Positions 44,543-53,166 of a stretch of 64,000 nucleotides of DNA are shown here, one piece after another (position 1 is the first letter of the stretch; each line of letters starts with the position of its first letter). This DNA is from Shinella curvata (GTDB taxonomy: Bacteria; Pseudomonadota; Alphaproteobacteria; Rhizobiales; Rhizobiaceae). The stretch spans positions 642,053 through 706,052 of the forward strand of contig NZ_JALJCJ010000001.1 in assembly GCF_022899935.1 (NCBI RefSeq), read 5' to 3'. A program made the translations under genes and the position numbers. The notes under the pieces are model-generated. The model had not been told where the DNA came from. It saw only the letters and a program-made list of their open reading frames with translations, and ran no database searches.

Positions 44543-44635
44543 GGTAAGATCCTCACTCTCTGAGGTTTACTCAGCAAATTGGCGCCCGGCTGTCCAGCCG
44601 CAATATCCGATCATGCCGGCCATTTCCCGCAGCGA

Positions 44636-47600
44636 TCATTCCGCCGCCTGCGGCAGCGCCTCTTCCTTCGGCGGCACTTTCTCCCGGGTGCGTGTCAGCA
44701 TCTCCGCATGCTGCAGTTCGGCAGCGAGGCGACGCTCCTCATCGGCATGCGGGCTCGTGAAGCGGGCGATCGCCAGATAGGCGACGGGCGTCAGGTAGAG
44801 CGTCACGACCGTCGCAAGACCCAGCCCGCCCACAAGAACCCAGCCGAGCGAGATGCGTGCTTCCGCGCCTGCCCCGCTTGCCAGCACCAGGGGTACCGCA
44901 CCGACGATGGTGGCGATCATCGTCATCAGCACGGGGCGCAGACGGATATTGGCGGCATTCTCGATGGCGTTGCGGATATCCTGCCCCTGGTCGCGCAGCT
45001 GGTTGGCGAATTCGACGATCAGAATACCGTTCTTCGCCATGATGCCGACAAGCAGCACGAGACCGATCTGACTGTAGATATTGAGCGTCGTGCCGGTCAG
45101 GATCATCGCGAAGACAGCGCAGGCAAGCCCGAGCGGGACCGTCACCATGATGATGATGGCGCTGACGAAGCTTTCGAACTGTGCGGCCAGCACGAGAAAG
45201 ATGATGGCGATGGCAAAGCCGAAGGTGATGATGAGGCCATTCGAATTCTCCTGCAGCGAGGCGGCTTCGGCCATCGGCATCAGACGCGAGCCCTCCGGCA
45301 GCAGGGGCTGCGCCATCTCTTCGACCATGGTGAGGGCATCACCCAGCGCAAGCCCATCCTTGAGGCCGGCGGAGAGCGAGACGGCGCGCAACTGCTGCTC
45401 ACGCGAAAGCTGCGGTGCAACGGCCTTCTCTTCCAGGGTCGCGATGGAGGACATCGGCACGATCTTGCCGTCGCCGGTCTTGAGGAAGATGTTTTCGAGG
45501 TCCATCGGGTCGTTGATGGGCGTCGTGGTGGAGGACAGCTTGACCGGATAGGATTGACCCTCGACATAGATGTCGACGACGCTCGTGCCCTCCAGCATCG
45601 CCTGCAAGGCGGCGGAAAGACCCGTGATATCGATGCCGAGATCGGCCGCGCGCTCGCGGTCGACGGTCACGGAAAGCTGCGCCTGGTTGGCCTCGTAGTT
45701 GAGGCGAACGTTTTCGAAGCGGCCGCTGTCCTCGATCTTGCGCACCAGCTCCGCCGCGGCGTTGCCGAGCTTGGTGTAGTCGTTCCCGACCAGCGCCACC
45801 TGCAAACCGTTGCCAGCGCCGCGAATGCCGAGACTGTTCGGCTGCTGCGCGAAGGCACGCACCGACGGCACGGTGGCGACGGCCGTGTTGATATCCTGCA
45901 CGATCTGCTGCTGCGAGCGCTCCCGCTCGCTCCAAGGCGCCAACGTCAGCACCATGAAGCCGCTGTTGGTCGAACCGCCCTGCCCCGAAATGGAGAAGAT
46001 GTTGACGATCTCGCCGTCGTCATAGAGTGGGCGCAGCTTGTCCTCGATGATCTTCATCTGGTCCTGCGCGTATTCGAGCGACACGCCCTGCGGTGCGTTG
46101 ATGCGCAGCATCACCATCGAGCGGTCCTCGGTCGGCGTCAGCTCCGACTTGATGGTGAAGAACGAGGTGGCGCCTGCCACAGTGAAGAGCAGCGCGACGA
46201 TGAAGACAATGAAGGGGGCGCCGAGGCAGGCGCTCAGCGACGCGCGATAGAAGCGCGAGGCGGCCCCGCCGATGCGGGCAAGGACGCCCGTATGCCCATG
46301 CGTCATGTCCTTCGTCAACATGCGCGAGGCGAGCATGGGGCAAAGCGTCAGCGCCACGAAGGAGGAGAGCAGGATGGCGAAGGCGAGCACGAAACCGAAT
46401 TCGCGGAAAAGCCGGCCCGCCTGGCCAGGCAGGAAGGAGAGCGGCACGAAGACGGCGGCAAGGGTGGCCGTCGTGGCGATGACCGCGAAGAACACTTCCA
46501 GCGTTCCGAGAATGGCGGCAGCGCGCGGCTTCAGCCCCTCGGCCCGGCGGCGCACGATGTTTTCCAGAACCACGATGGCGTCATCCACCACGAGGCCGGT
46601 CGCCAGCACGATGGCAAGCAGGGTCAGGATATTGACGGAGAAGCCCGCCATGTAGATCGCCGCGATCGTGCCGATCAGCGCGATCGGCATGCTGATCGTC
46701 GGGATCAGCGTCGCACGCCAGTCGAGCAGGAAAAGATAGATGACGAGCGTCACGATCACGACGGCGACGACCAGCGCGATCTCGACCTCATGGATCGCAC
46801 CATCGATGAAGACGGCGTCGTCGCTGGTGATCTTGATCTGTGTGCCTTCGGGCAGGATGGTGCCGAACTGCGCCACCATCTGTTTGACGCCGGTGGAAAT
46901 GTCGAGCGTGTTCGACTGCGCCTGCCGGATGATGCCCAGCCCGATCCCCTGCCGTCCGTTGGAACGCAGCGCCGTCGAGCCCTCGTCCGGGCCGAGCGTG
47001 ACCATGGCGACATCGCCAAGGCGCACATGGTTTTTGAGGATGAGGTTTTCGAAATCGGACGGCTTGGTGAGGTCCGCCGTGGCGCGGACCGTGATGTCCT
47101 GGCTCTGGCTCTTCAACGAACCGGCCGGCACGTCGAAGGCGGCGGTTGCGAGTGCGTTGCGCAGGTCAGCGACCGTCAGCCCGCGCGCAGCAAGCTTCGC
47201 CTGATCGACATCGACGCGAAAGATTTTCTCCTGGTCGCCATAGACGGCGACGTCGGCGACACCCTCGACGGAGGCAAGGCCGTCGGTGATCTCGTTTTCG
47301 GCCAGCAGCGTCAGGTCTTCGAGCGACAGCGTATCGGAGGTCAGCGCAAGGCGCATGATCGGCTGGCTGTCCGCATCGGCCTTCACGACGCGCGGATCAT
47401 CGGCATCGTCGGGCAGCTGGTTCGTCACGCGTCCGAGCGCGTCGCGCACGTCGTTGGCGGCCTGGTTGATATCCGTCGTGTCGGAGAATTCCAGCGTCAC
47501 GCGGCTGCGGCCGAAGGACGAGACGGAGGAGATCTTCTTGATGCCCTGCACGCGCGAAACACCACCCTCGACGATATCCGTGATCTCACGGTCGATGGTT

Positions 47601-47809
47601 TCGGGCGACGCACCGTCGAAATCGGTGGTGACGGTGATGACCGGCTGGTCTACGGAGGGCAATTCGCGGATTTCGACGCCGGTGAAGGCGGCAAGGCCGG
47701 CAATGATGATCAGCGTGTTGATCACGAGGGCGAAAATCGGCCGGCGGATGAAAAGCGCGGTAAAACCAGCCTTTCCGCTATCGTTCATTCCGCTCGCCTC
47801 GCCCGACAT
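44636..47809 (-). CDS. RND efflux transporter permease (HAE1 family)
   Basis: A protein of about 1057 residues with twelve transmembrane helices and two large periplasmic loops, the usual length for AcrB/MexB-like pumps. Conserved parts are FIRRPIFALVINTLIIIAGLAAF (TM1), VVDDAIVVLENIVRR and VPLSFLPGQAGRLFREFGFVLAFAILLSSFVALTLCPML (TM4-TM6), and GIMAKNGILIVEFANQLRDQG near the C-terminus; VTTDFDGASPETIDREIT is the first periplasmic signature. It uses proton motive force to expel drugs or other compounds. Its ATG (47809) overlaps the stop of the adaptor gene. Confidence 0.95.
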   Translation of the reverse strand: MSGEASGMNDSGKAGFTALFIRRPIFALVINTLIIIAGLAAFTGVEIRELPSVDQPVITVTTDFDGASPETIDREITDIVEGGVSRVQGIKKISSVSSFGRSRVTLEFSDTTDINQAANDVRDALGRVTNQLPDDADDPRVVKADADSQPIMRLALTSDTLSLEDLTLLAENEITDGLASVEGVADVAVYGDQEKIFRVDVDQAKLAARGLTVADLRNALATAAFDVPAGSLKSQSQDITVRATADLTKPSDFENLILKNHVRLGDVAMVTLGPDEGSTALRSNGRQGIGLGIIRQAQSNTLDISTGVKQMVAQFGTILPEGTQIKITSDDAVFIDGAIHEVEIALVVAVVIVTLVIYLFLLDWRATLIPTISMPIALIGTIAAIYMAGFSVNILTLLAIVLATGLVVDDAIVVLENIVRRRAEGLKPRAAAILGTLEVFFAVIATTATLAAVFVPLSFLPGQAGRLFREFGFVLAFAILLSSFVALTLCPMLASRMLTKDMTHGHTGVLARIGGAASRFYRASLSACLGAPFIVFIVALLFTVAGATSFFTIKSELTPTEDRSMVMLRINAPQGVSLEYAQDQMKIIEDKLRPLYDDGEIVNIFSISGQGGSTNSGFMVLTLAPWSERERSQQQIVQDINTAVATVPSVRAFAQQPNSLGIRGAGNGLQVALVGNDYTKLGNAAAELVRKIEDSGRFENVRLNYEANQAQLSVTVDRERAADLGIDITGLSAALQAMLEGTSVVDIYVEGQSYPVKLSSTTTPINDPMDLENIFLKTGDGKIVPMSSIATLEEKAVAPQLSREQQLRAVSLSAGLKDGLALGDALTMVEEMAQPLLPEGSRLMPMAEAASLQENSNGLIITFGFAIAIIFLVLAAQFESFVSAIIIMVTVPLGLACAVFAMILTGTTLNIYSQIGLVLLVGIMAKNGILIVEFANQLRDQGQDIRNAIENAANIRLRPVLMTMIATIVGAVPLVLASGAGAEARISLGWVLVGGLGLATVVTLYLTPVAYLAIARFTSPHADEERRLAAELQHAEMLTRTREKVPPKEEALPQAAE

Positions 47810-48984
47810 CACGTGCCCTCCGCGACGGCGGGTTTTTGCTTGGTGGAGCGCTCTTCGGCGGTGCGCACCGCTCCGCCCTGGCGCAGCGTCTGCACACCCT
47901 CGACAACGACGGCGTCGCCCTCGGCAAGCCCGGCCTTGACCAGCACCTTGTCGGGATTGCGCTGCACGATGTGAACGGGAACGCGCTCGACCTTGTCGCC
48001 CTTCACGCGCCAGATATAGGAACCGTCAGCACTCCACTGGAGCGAAAGCGGATCGACGCTCGGATAAAGATCGCCGACAAAGCGCATGGTTACCTGAAAG
48101 GACATGCCGGCGCGCAGCACGTCGTCGGGATTGGCGATGCGCGCGCGGACGCGCAGCGTGCGGCTTTCCTGATCGATGCGGTTGTCGATGGCCTGCACCG
48201 TGCCGGTAAAGGTCTCGCCCGGCCGCGCGACGGCCGTGGCACTCACCTCCCCGCCGACCTTGACGCTCACCGCAAAACGCTCGGGCACCCAGTAATCGAC
48301 GAGGATTTCCGAACGGTCGTCGATGCGCGCAATGGCGGTTGAGGTCGTGACATAGTCGCCCGGATTGACGGAGATGATGCCGACAACGCCGCCATAGGGG
48401 GCGGTGATATCGCGGCGGCGCAGCGTCAGCTCGGCATTGCGCAGAGCGAGTTCGGCTGCTTTCAGCGCGGTCTGCGCATCCTGCAGGTCGGCCGTGCTGG
48501 TGGAGGAACGCAGGTTTTCCAGGCGCTTCAGCTTCTGCTGGGCCGCCTCGACGGTCACACGCGCCTGATCGGCGGCGATCTTCTGCTCATCACTGTCGAG
48601 CCGGGCGATGACCGCCCCCTGCTCCACCCGCGTGCCGGATTCGACGAGCACTTCGGTCAGATTACCAGTGGCATAGGGCGTGACCGTCACGGTGCGGATC
48701 GCCTCGCCATCGCCGATGGCGTTCAGCCGGTCATTGACGGTTGCCATGGCGACCGGCTTGGTGGCGACCAGCGTCGGCCCGCCGCCGAAACCGCCGCGAC
48801 GGCTCCCGCTTTGGTTCCCACCGTCCGCCTTTTCCCCGGAGGCCGGAGCAATGGCTGCGACGAGCGGCGCTGGCAGGCCGGCGGCCGTCAGCACCCCGTT
48901 TGCACCGGGCGCGAAGCGACCCCAGAGCAGAACCCCGGCCGAAATGACGCCAAGGCCGATAAGGAGCTGTTTCCAAACCCGCAT
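47809..48984 (-). CDS. RND efflux periplasmic adaptor (membrane fusion protein)
   Basis: A 391-residue adaptor that joins the RND pump to an outer-membrane channel. An N-terminal hydrophobic anchor (MRVWKQLLIGLGVISAGVLLW) is followed by a linker rich in Gly/Ser/Arg, the lipoyl half-motifs (VTVTPYATGNLTEVLVESGTRVEQGAVIARLD and RRDITAPYGGVVGIISVNPGDYV), a hairpin of helices (about 130-195) and beta-barrel domains. ATG 48984 is preceded by GGAGAGAG at good spacing. No TolC-like gene is adjacent. Tandem TTAC-N6-GTAA sites lie about 100-150 bp upstream. Confidence 0.94.
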   Translation of the reverse strand: MRVWKQLLIGLGVISAGVLLWGRFAPGANGVLTAAGLPAPLVAAIAPASGEKADGGNQSGSRRGGFGGGPTLVATKPVAMATVNDRLNAIGDGEAIRTVTVTPYATGNLTEVLVESGTRVEQGAVIARLDSDEQKIAADQARVTVEAAQQKLKRLENLRSSTSTADLQDAQTALKAAELALRNAELTLRRRDITAPYGGVVGIISVNPGDYVTTSTAIARIDDRSEILVDYWVPERFAVSVKVGGEVSATAVARPGETFTGTVQAIDNRIDQESRTLRVRARIANPDDVLRAGMSFQVTMRFVGDLYPSVDPLSLQWSADGSYIWRVKGDKVERVPVHIVQRNPDKVLVKAGLAEGDAVVVEGVQTLRQGGAVRTAEERSTKQKPAVAEGT

Positions 48985-49084
48985 GCACACTCTCTCCGAT
49001 GGAAGCGAACCGTCACTTGTTGCGTTGCGACATAGGGCAAGTATCCCGTTTTGAAAATGAACCGGCAATGAAAGAATCGGATCA

Positions 49085-49130
49085 TTACGGATTTGTAAGA
49101 TTGGTGGCTCGATCTGTTACCGAAATGTAA
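49085..49130. promoter_or_regulatory. Tandem TTAC-N6-GTAA operator-like sites upstream of the RND operon
   Basis: TTAC-GGATTT-GTAA (49085-49098) and TTAC-CGAAAT-GTAA (49117-49130) are two copies of the same dyad, each followed by GA, 32 bp apart (about three helical turns). They lie in the gap between the divergent RND operon and the cyclase-family gene. A TetR- or response-regulator-type protein is the likely binder; none is encoded nearby. Confidence 0.5.
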
Positions 49131-49280
49131 GAAAACGTGGAGAAATCTTTCTTTCCCGCGTCCTATCCGAGCATGCGCGCGACTGGACGCGTCCTTTACT
49201 TGTGATAGCGTTTCTAACGGCTCCAGAGCCGGATTATATCAGCATTATTTCACAAACGCATTGACCGAGAGGGGAAATCC

Positions 49281-50102
49281 ATGTGCGACGCCTGCGTCAT
49301 TGAATCCGTGAAATCCCGCATGCTTTCGAGACGAAGCTTCTTCCGCACCGCCGCCGCGGGCGGGGCCGCCGTTGCCGCCGCAAGCTCCGGCGCGCTCAGT
49401 CCCGCGCTCGCCCAGGCGCCATCGAAGGTAACGGACCTCACCCACGAACTTTACGAGGAATTTCCGACGTTTTTCGGCCAGCAGCAGTTCTGGCGCGAGC
49501 AGAAGTTCAATTACAAGGAACACAAGTTCAATCTCTTCGAGTTGCGCGTCAACGAGCACACCGGCACCCATCTCGATGCACCGCTGCACTTTTCCGAGGA
49601 CGGCAAATCGGTTGCTGAAATCCCGGTTTCCGACCTCGTCGTGCCGCTCGCCGTCATCGATATCAGGGAAAAGGCCGATGCCAGCCCGGATGCGCAGCTG
49701 ACGCCCGATGACATCAAGGCATGGATCGCAGCCAATGGTGACCTGCCGGAGAAGGCGTGCGTCGCTCTCCATTCCGGTTGGGGCAAACATCTCGGCACGG
49801 ACAAGTTCCGCAATGCCGATGCCGAGGGCAAGATGCATTTCCCCGGCTTCCACGTCGAAGCGGTGCAGTATCTCGCGGAAAATTCCAGCGCCGTCGGTAT
49901 CGCCGTCGATACGCTTTCGCTTGACTACGGCATCTCGCCGGACTTCGCCACGCATTATGCCTGGCTCTCCTCCGGCCACTGGGGGCTTGAAGGCGCGGCC
50001 AATCTGGACCAGCTTCCGGCAAAGGGCGCCACGATCTTCGTCGGCGCACCGAAAGTGCGTGGCGGCACGGGCGGCCCGTCCCGCGTCTTCGCACTCGCCT
50101 GA
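49281..50102 (+). CDS. Tat-exported cyclase family protein (putative metal-dependent hydrolase)
   Basis: A 273-residue protein. The N-terminus carries a Tat signal, SRRSFFRTAAAGGAAVAAASSGALSPALA (about 17-45), for folded export. The cyclase domain (about 50-270) contains the metal motif NEHTGTHLDAPLHFSEDG (HxGTHxDxPxHF) and VALHSGWG, as in kynurenine formamidase and related hydrolases. Tat export suggests a metal-containing enzyme folded in the cytoplasm. A perfect CGGCTC/GAGCCG dyad lies at 49218-49231 upstream. ATG 49281 follows GAGGGG. It is 48 bp before an AhpD-like gene, with a hairpin between. Confidence 0.92.
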   Translation: MCDACVIESVKSRMLSRRSFFRTAAAGGAAVAAASSGALSPALAQAPSKVTDLTHELYEEFPTFFGQQQFWREQKFNYKEHKFNLFELRVNEHTGTHLDAPLHFSEDGKSVAEIPVSDLVVPLAVIDIREKADASPDAQLTPDDIKAWIAANGDLPEKACVALHSGWGKHLGTDKFRNADAEGKMHFPGFHVEAVQYLAENSSAVGIAVDTLSLDYGISPDFATHYAWLSSGHWGLEGAANLDQLPAKGATIFVGAPKVRGGTGGPSRVFALA

Positions 50103-50110
50103 TATCTGCC

Positions 50111-50132
50111 GGCCGGCGGTTCGCCGCCGGCC
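50111..50132 (+). promoter_or_regulatory. Intercistronic hairpin
   Basis: A perfect 9-bp stem GGCCGGCGG / CCGCCGGCC with a TTCG tetraloop separates the cyclase and carboxymuconolactone-type genes. No T-run follows, so it more likely stabilises the upstream mRNA or uncouples the two genes than terminates. Confidence 0.5.
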
Positions 50133-50150
50133 CTTCCGGAGGAGATTGTC

Positions 50151-50564
50151 ATGAGCACCATCAAGCCAGCCGAAGACATCGAAGCGGATCCGCGCGTCAA
50201 GGTCGTCTTCGACGACATCCGCGCTGTGAGGAAATCGGATTTCGTCAACAATATGTGGCGCTACCTCGCCTTCGATCCGGCACTGCTGGAGCGCACCTGG
50301 GCGGAGGTGAAGGCTGTCATGGCGACACCCTCGACGCTCGACCCGCTGGTCAAGGAAATGCTCTATATCGCGGTCTCCGTCACCAATGGCTGCTCCTACT
50401 GCGTCCACTCCCACACGGCCGCAGCCAAGGCCAAGGGCATGACGGATGCGCAATATGGCGAGCTGCTCGCCATCGTCTCGCTTGCCGGCAAGACCAACCA
50501 GTTGGCGACAGCGCTGCAATTGCCCGTGGATGCCGTGTTCGATGCGGATCGCGCAACGCCCTAA
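50151..50564 (+). CDS. Carboxymuconolactone decarboxylase/AhpD-like protein
   Basis: A 137-residue member of the CMD family. The CxxC-type redox centre with following His is in VTNGCSYCVHSHTAAAKAKGM (about 79-99), characteristic of AhpD-like peroxidase partners. It may reduce peroxides or act as a small decarboxylase. ATG 50151 has GGAGGAG at ideal spacing. It follows the Tat-exported cyclase-family hydrolase and could be co-transcribed. Confidence 0.92.
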   Translation: MSTIKPAEDIEADPRVKVVFDDIRAVRKSDFVNNMWRYLAFDPALLERTWAEVKAVMATPSTLDPLVKEMLYIAVSVTNGCSYCVHSHTAAAKAKGMTDAQYGELLAIVSLAGKTNQLATALQLPVDAVFDADRATP

Positions 50565-50667
50565 GCCGGCAAGGCTTTCCACAATCTCCTGGCCAATCTT
50601 TTCCCCGGCGGAATAAAAGCAGAACGGAAAACTGGTCTTTCGGACCCGAATCACTACATTGAGCCGC

Positions 50668-53133
50668 ATGACCAGCGGTTACGACAACATTCCCTTCTTC
50701 GATGAAGACCCGCAGCTCGGCGCCAAGCCTGCCGCCCCGGCCAAGCCGTCCGGCGGCATCGGTATCGCCGCGCGCGCCATGGCGGCCCGCGATGCACAGC
50801 GCGCGCCTGACTATCTTTCCGGCCTGAACCCCGAACAGCGCGAGGCGGTCGAGACCGTTGACGGCCCGGTTCTGGTGCTCGCGGGTGCGGGCACCGGCAA
50901 GACACGCGTGCTCACCACCCGCATCGCCCATATCCTCGCGACCGGTCGCGCCTTCCCCAGCCAGCTTCTCGCCGTGACCTTCACCAACAAGGCGGCGCGC
51001 GAAATGAAGGAGCGCATCGGTCTCCTCGTCGGCGGCGCTGTCGAGGGCATGCCGTGGCTCGGCACCTTCCACTCGATCGGCGTTAAGCTTCTGCGCCGTC
51101 ACGCCGAACTCGTCGGCCTGCGCTCGGATTTCTCCATCCTCGACACCGACGATGTCGTGCGCCTGATCAAGCAGATCCTCCAGGCTGAAAGCATCGACGA
51201 CAAGCGCTGGCCGGCAAAACAGTTCGCCGGCATGATCGATGGCTGGAAGAACAAGGGCCTCGATCCGGCGCAGATCCCGGAAGGCGATGCCCGCGCTTTC
51301 GCCAACGGCAAGGGCCGCGAACTCTATGTCGCGTACCAGAACCGCCTGAAGACGCTGAACGCCTGCGATTTCGGCGACCTGCTTCTGCATCCGATCCGCA
51401 TGTTCCGCGCCAATCCGGATGTGCTGGCAGAGTACCACCAGAAATTCCGCTACATTCTCGTCGACGAGTATCAGGACACCAACACCGCCCAATACATGTG
51501 GCTGCGCCTGCTGGCCCAGCGTCCCAAGGGCACGCCGCAGAACGTCTGCTGCGTCGGCGACGACGACCAGTCGATCTATGGCTGGCGCGGCGCGGAGGTG
51601 GACAACATCCTGCGTTTCGAGAAGGATTTTCCTGGCGCCAAGGTCATCAAGCTGGAGCGCAATTATCGTTCCACGGCTCATATCCTCGGCGCCGCCGGCC
51701 ATCTGATCGCCCATAACGAGGACCGGCTCGGCAAGACGCTGTTCACCGACCGGCACGATCCTGATGACGACAAGGTCATCGTTCACGCCGCCTGGGACTC
51801 GGAAGAAGAGGCACGCGCCGTCGGCGAGGAAATCGAGCAGCTCCAGCGCAAGGAGCACAAGCTCAACGACATGGCGATCCTGGTGCGCGCCTCCTTCCAG
51901 ATGCGCGAATTTGAAGACCGTTTCGTCACGCTCGGCGTCAACTACCGCGTCATCGGCGGCCCGCGCTTCTACGAGCGCCTCGAAATCCGCGATGCCATGG
52001 CCTATCTGCGCCTCGTCAGCCAGCCGGCCGACGATCTCGCCTTCGAGCGTATCGTCAACACGCCGAAGCGCGGCCTTGGCGACACAACGATCCGCAACCT
52101 GCATGACTATGCCCGTGCCCGCGACATCCCCATGCTCGCCGCCGCCGCCGATATCATCGAGACGGACGAGCTGAAGCCGAAGGCGCGCAAGGCGTTGTTC
52201 GACGTCGTCACGGATTTCCGTCGCTGGCAATCGCTGCTGGAGACCACGCCGCATACCGAGCTTGCCGAACAGATTCTCGACGAGAGCGGCTACACCGCCA
52301 TGTGGCAGGCCGATAAGTCGGCCGAAGCGCCGGGCCGGCTGGAAAATCTCAAGGAACTCATCCGCTCGATGGATGCGTTCGAATCGCTGCGTGGCTTCCT
52401 CGATCACGTGTCGCTGGTGATGGATGTCGAGCAGAACGCCGAGCTCGACGCCGTCTCGATCATGACGCTGCACTCAGCCAAGGGCCTCGAATTCGAGACC
52501 GTCTTCCTGCCCGGCTGGGAGGAAGGCCTCTTCCCGCATCAGCGTGCGCTGGACGAAGGCGGCCGCTCCGGCCTCGAGGAAGAACGGCGCCTCGCCTATG
52601 TCGGCATCACGCGCGCCAAGCGCCGCTGCCACATCTGGTTCGTCTCGAACCGCCGCATCCACGGCCTGTGGCAATCGACCCTGCCCTCTCGCTTCCTCGA
52701 CGAATTGCCGGAAGGCCATGTCGAGGTGGCGGAAGTCGAACAATCCTATGGCGGCTACGGCCGTGGCGGCGGCTACGGCCAATCGCGCTTCGACAAGCAG
52801 GAGCCGTTCCAGAACGCCTATTCGACACCCGGCTGGCGCCGCGCGCAGGCCAACCGCACCGATGCGACGCGCGACAACTGGGGTTCACGCTCCGGCCATG
52901 CGGTGGAACGCATCGGTTATGGCGAAAGCGGACCACGCTCGAAGACGATCGACGGGGAACTGGTGGCAAAATCCACCATGAGCGAACCGTCGAAATTCTC
53001 CGTCGGCGACCGGGTCTTCCACATGAAGTTCGGCAACGGCAATGTGGCGGCGATAGAAGGCAACAAGCTGACGATCGATTTCGACCGCGCCGGCCAGAAA
53101 CGCGTGCTCGACGGTTTCGTCAACAAGGTCTGA
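50668..53133 (+). CDS. uvrD: UvrD/PcrA family DNA helicase
   Basis: An 821-residue superfamily 1A helicase acting 3' to 5' in nucleotide excision and mismatch repair. The Q-motif LNPEQREAVETVDGPVLVLAGAGTGKTRVLTTRI contains Walker A; motif II is ILVDEYQDTNTAQY, motif III VCCVGDDDQSIYGWRGA, motif IV LERNYRST and motif VI RRLAYVGITRAKRRCHIWF. The C-terminal stretch (about 695-770) is Gly/Tyr/Arg-rich, followed by FSVGDRVFHMKFGNGNVAAIEGNKLTIDFDRAGQKRVLDGFV, the RNAP/DNA-binding tail. ATG 50668 is chosen; TTG 50659 is also possible. Confidence 0.96.
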   Translation: MTSGYDNIPFFDEDPQLGAKPAAPAKPSGGIGIAARAMAARDAQRAPDYLSGLNPEQREAVETVDGPVLVLAGAGTGKTRVLTTRIAHILATGRAFPSQLLAVTFTNKAAREMKERIGLLVGGAVEGMPWLGTFHSIGVKLLRRHAELVGLRSDFSILDTDDVVRLIKQILQAESIDDKRWPAKQFAGMIDGWKNKGLDPAQIPEGDARAFANGKGRELYVAYQNRLKTLNACDFGDLLLHPIRMFRANPDVLAEYHQKFRYILVDEYQDTNTAQYMWLRLLAQRPKGTPQNVCCVGDDDQSIYGWRGAEVDNILRFEKDFPGAKVIKLERNYRSTAHILGAAGHLIAHNEDRLGKTLFTDRHDPDDDKVIVHAAWDSEEEARAVGEEIEQLQRKEHKLNDMAILVRASFQMREFEDRFVTLGVNYRVIGGPRFYERLEIRDAMAYLRLVSQPADDLAFERIVNTPKRGLGDTTIRNLHDYARARDIPMLAAAADIIETDELKPKARKALFDVVTDFRRWQSLLETTPHTELAEQILDESGYTAMWQADKSAEAPGRLENLKELIRSMDAFESLRGFLDHVSLVMDVEQNAELDAVSIMTLHSAKGLEFETVFLPGWEEGLFPHQRALDEGGRSGLEEERRLAYVGITRAKRRCHIWFVSNRRIHGLWQSTLPSRFLDELPEGHVEVAEVEQSYGGYGRGGGYGQSRFDKQEPFQNAYSTPGWRRAQANRTDATRDNWGSRSGHAVERIGYGESGPRSKTIDGELVAKSTMSEPSKFSVGDRVFHMKFGNGNVAAIEGNKLTIDFDRAGQKRVLDGFVNKV

Positions 53134-53154
53134 GGGGCCGCCTGACGGCCCCTC
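53132..53154. terminator. Bidirectional hairpin between uvrD and the chemoreceptor gene
   Basis: A perfect 9-bp stem GAGGGGCCG / CGGCCCCTC with a CCTGA loop overlaps the uvrD stop and lies between convergent genes. Short T-containing tails on the plus strand make it a plausible terminator. Confidence 0.55.
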
Positions 53155-53166
53155 GCATTCTGTTTG

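Noticed and set aside
44579-47974. A very long plus-strand open frame (over 1100 codons) opposite the RND permease
   Set aside because: It is an antisense shadow produced by GC-rich codon bias; its product is Arg/His/Asp-rich without domains, while the minus strand encodes a clear efflux permease.
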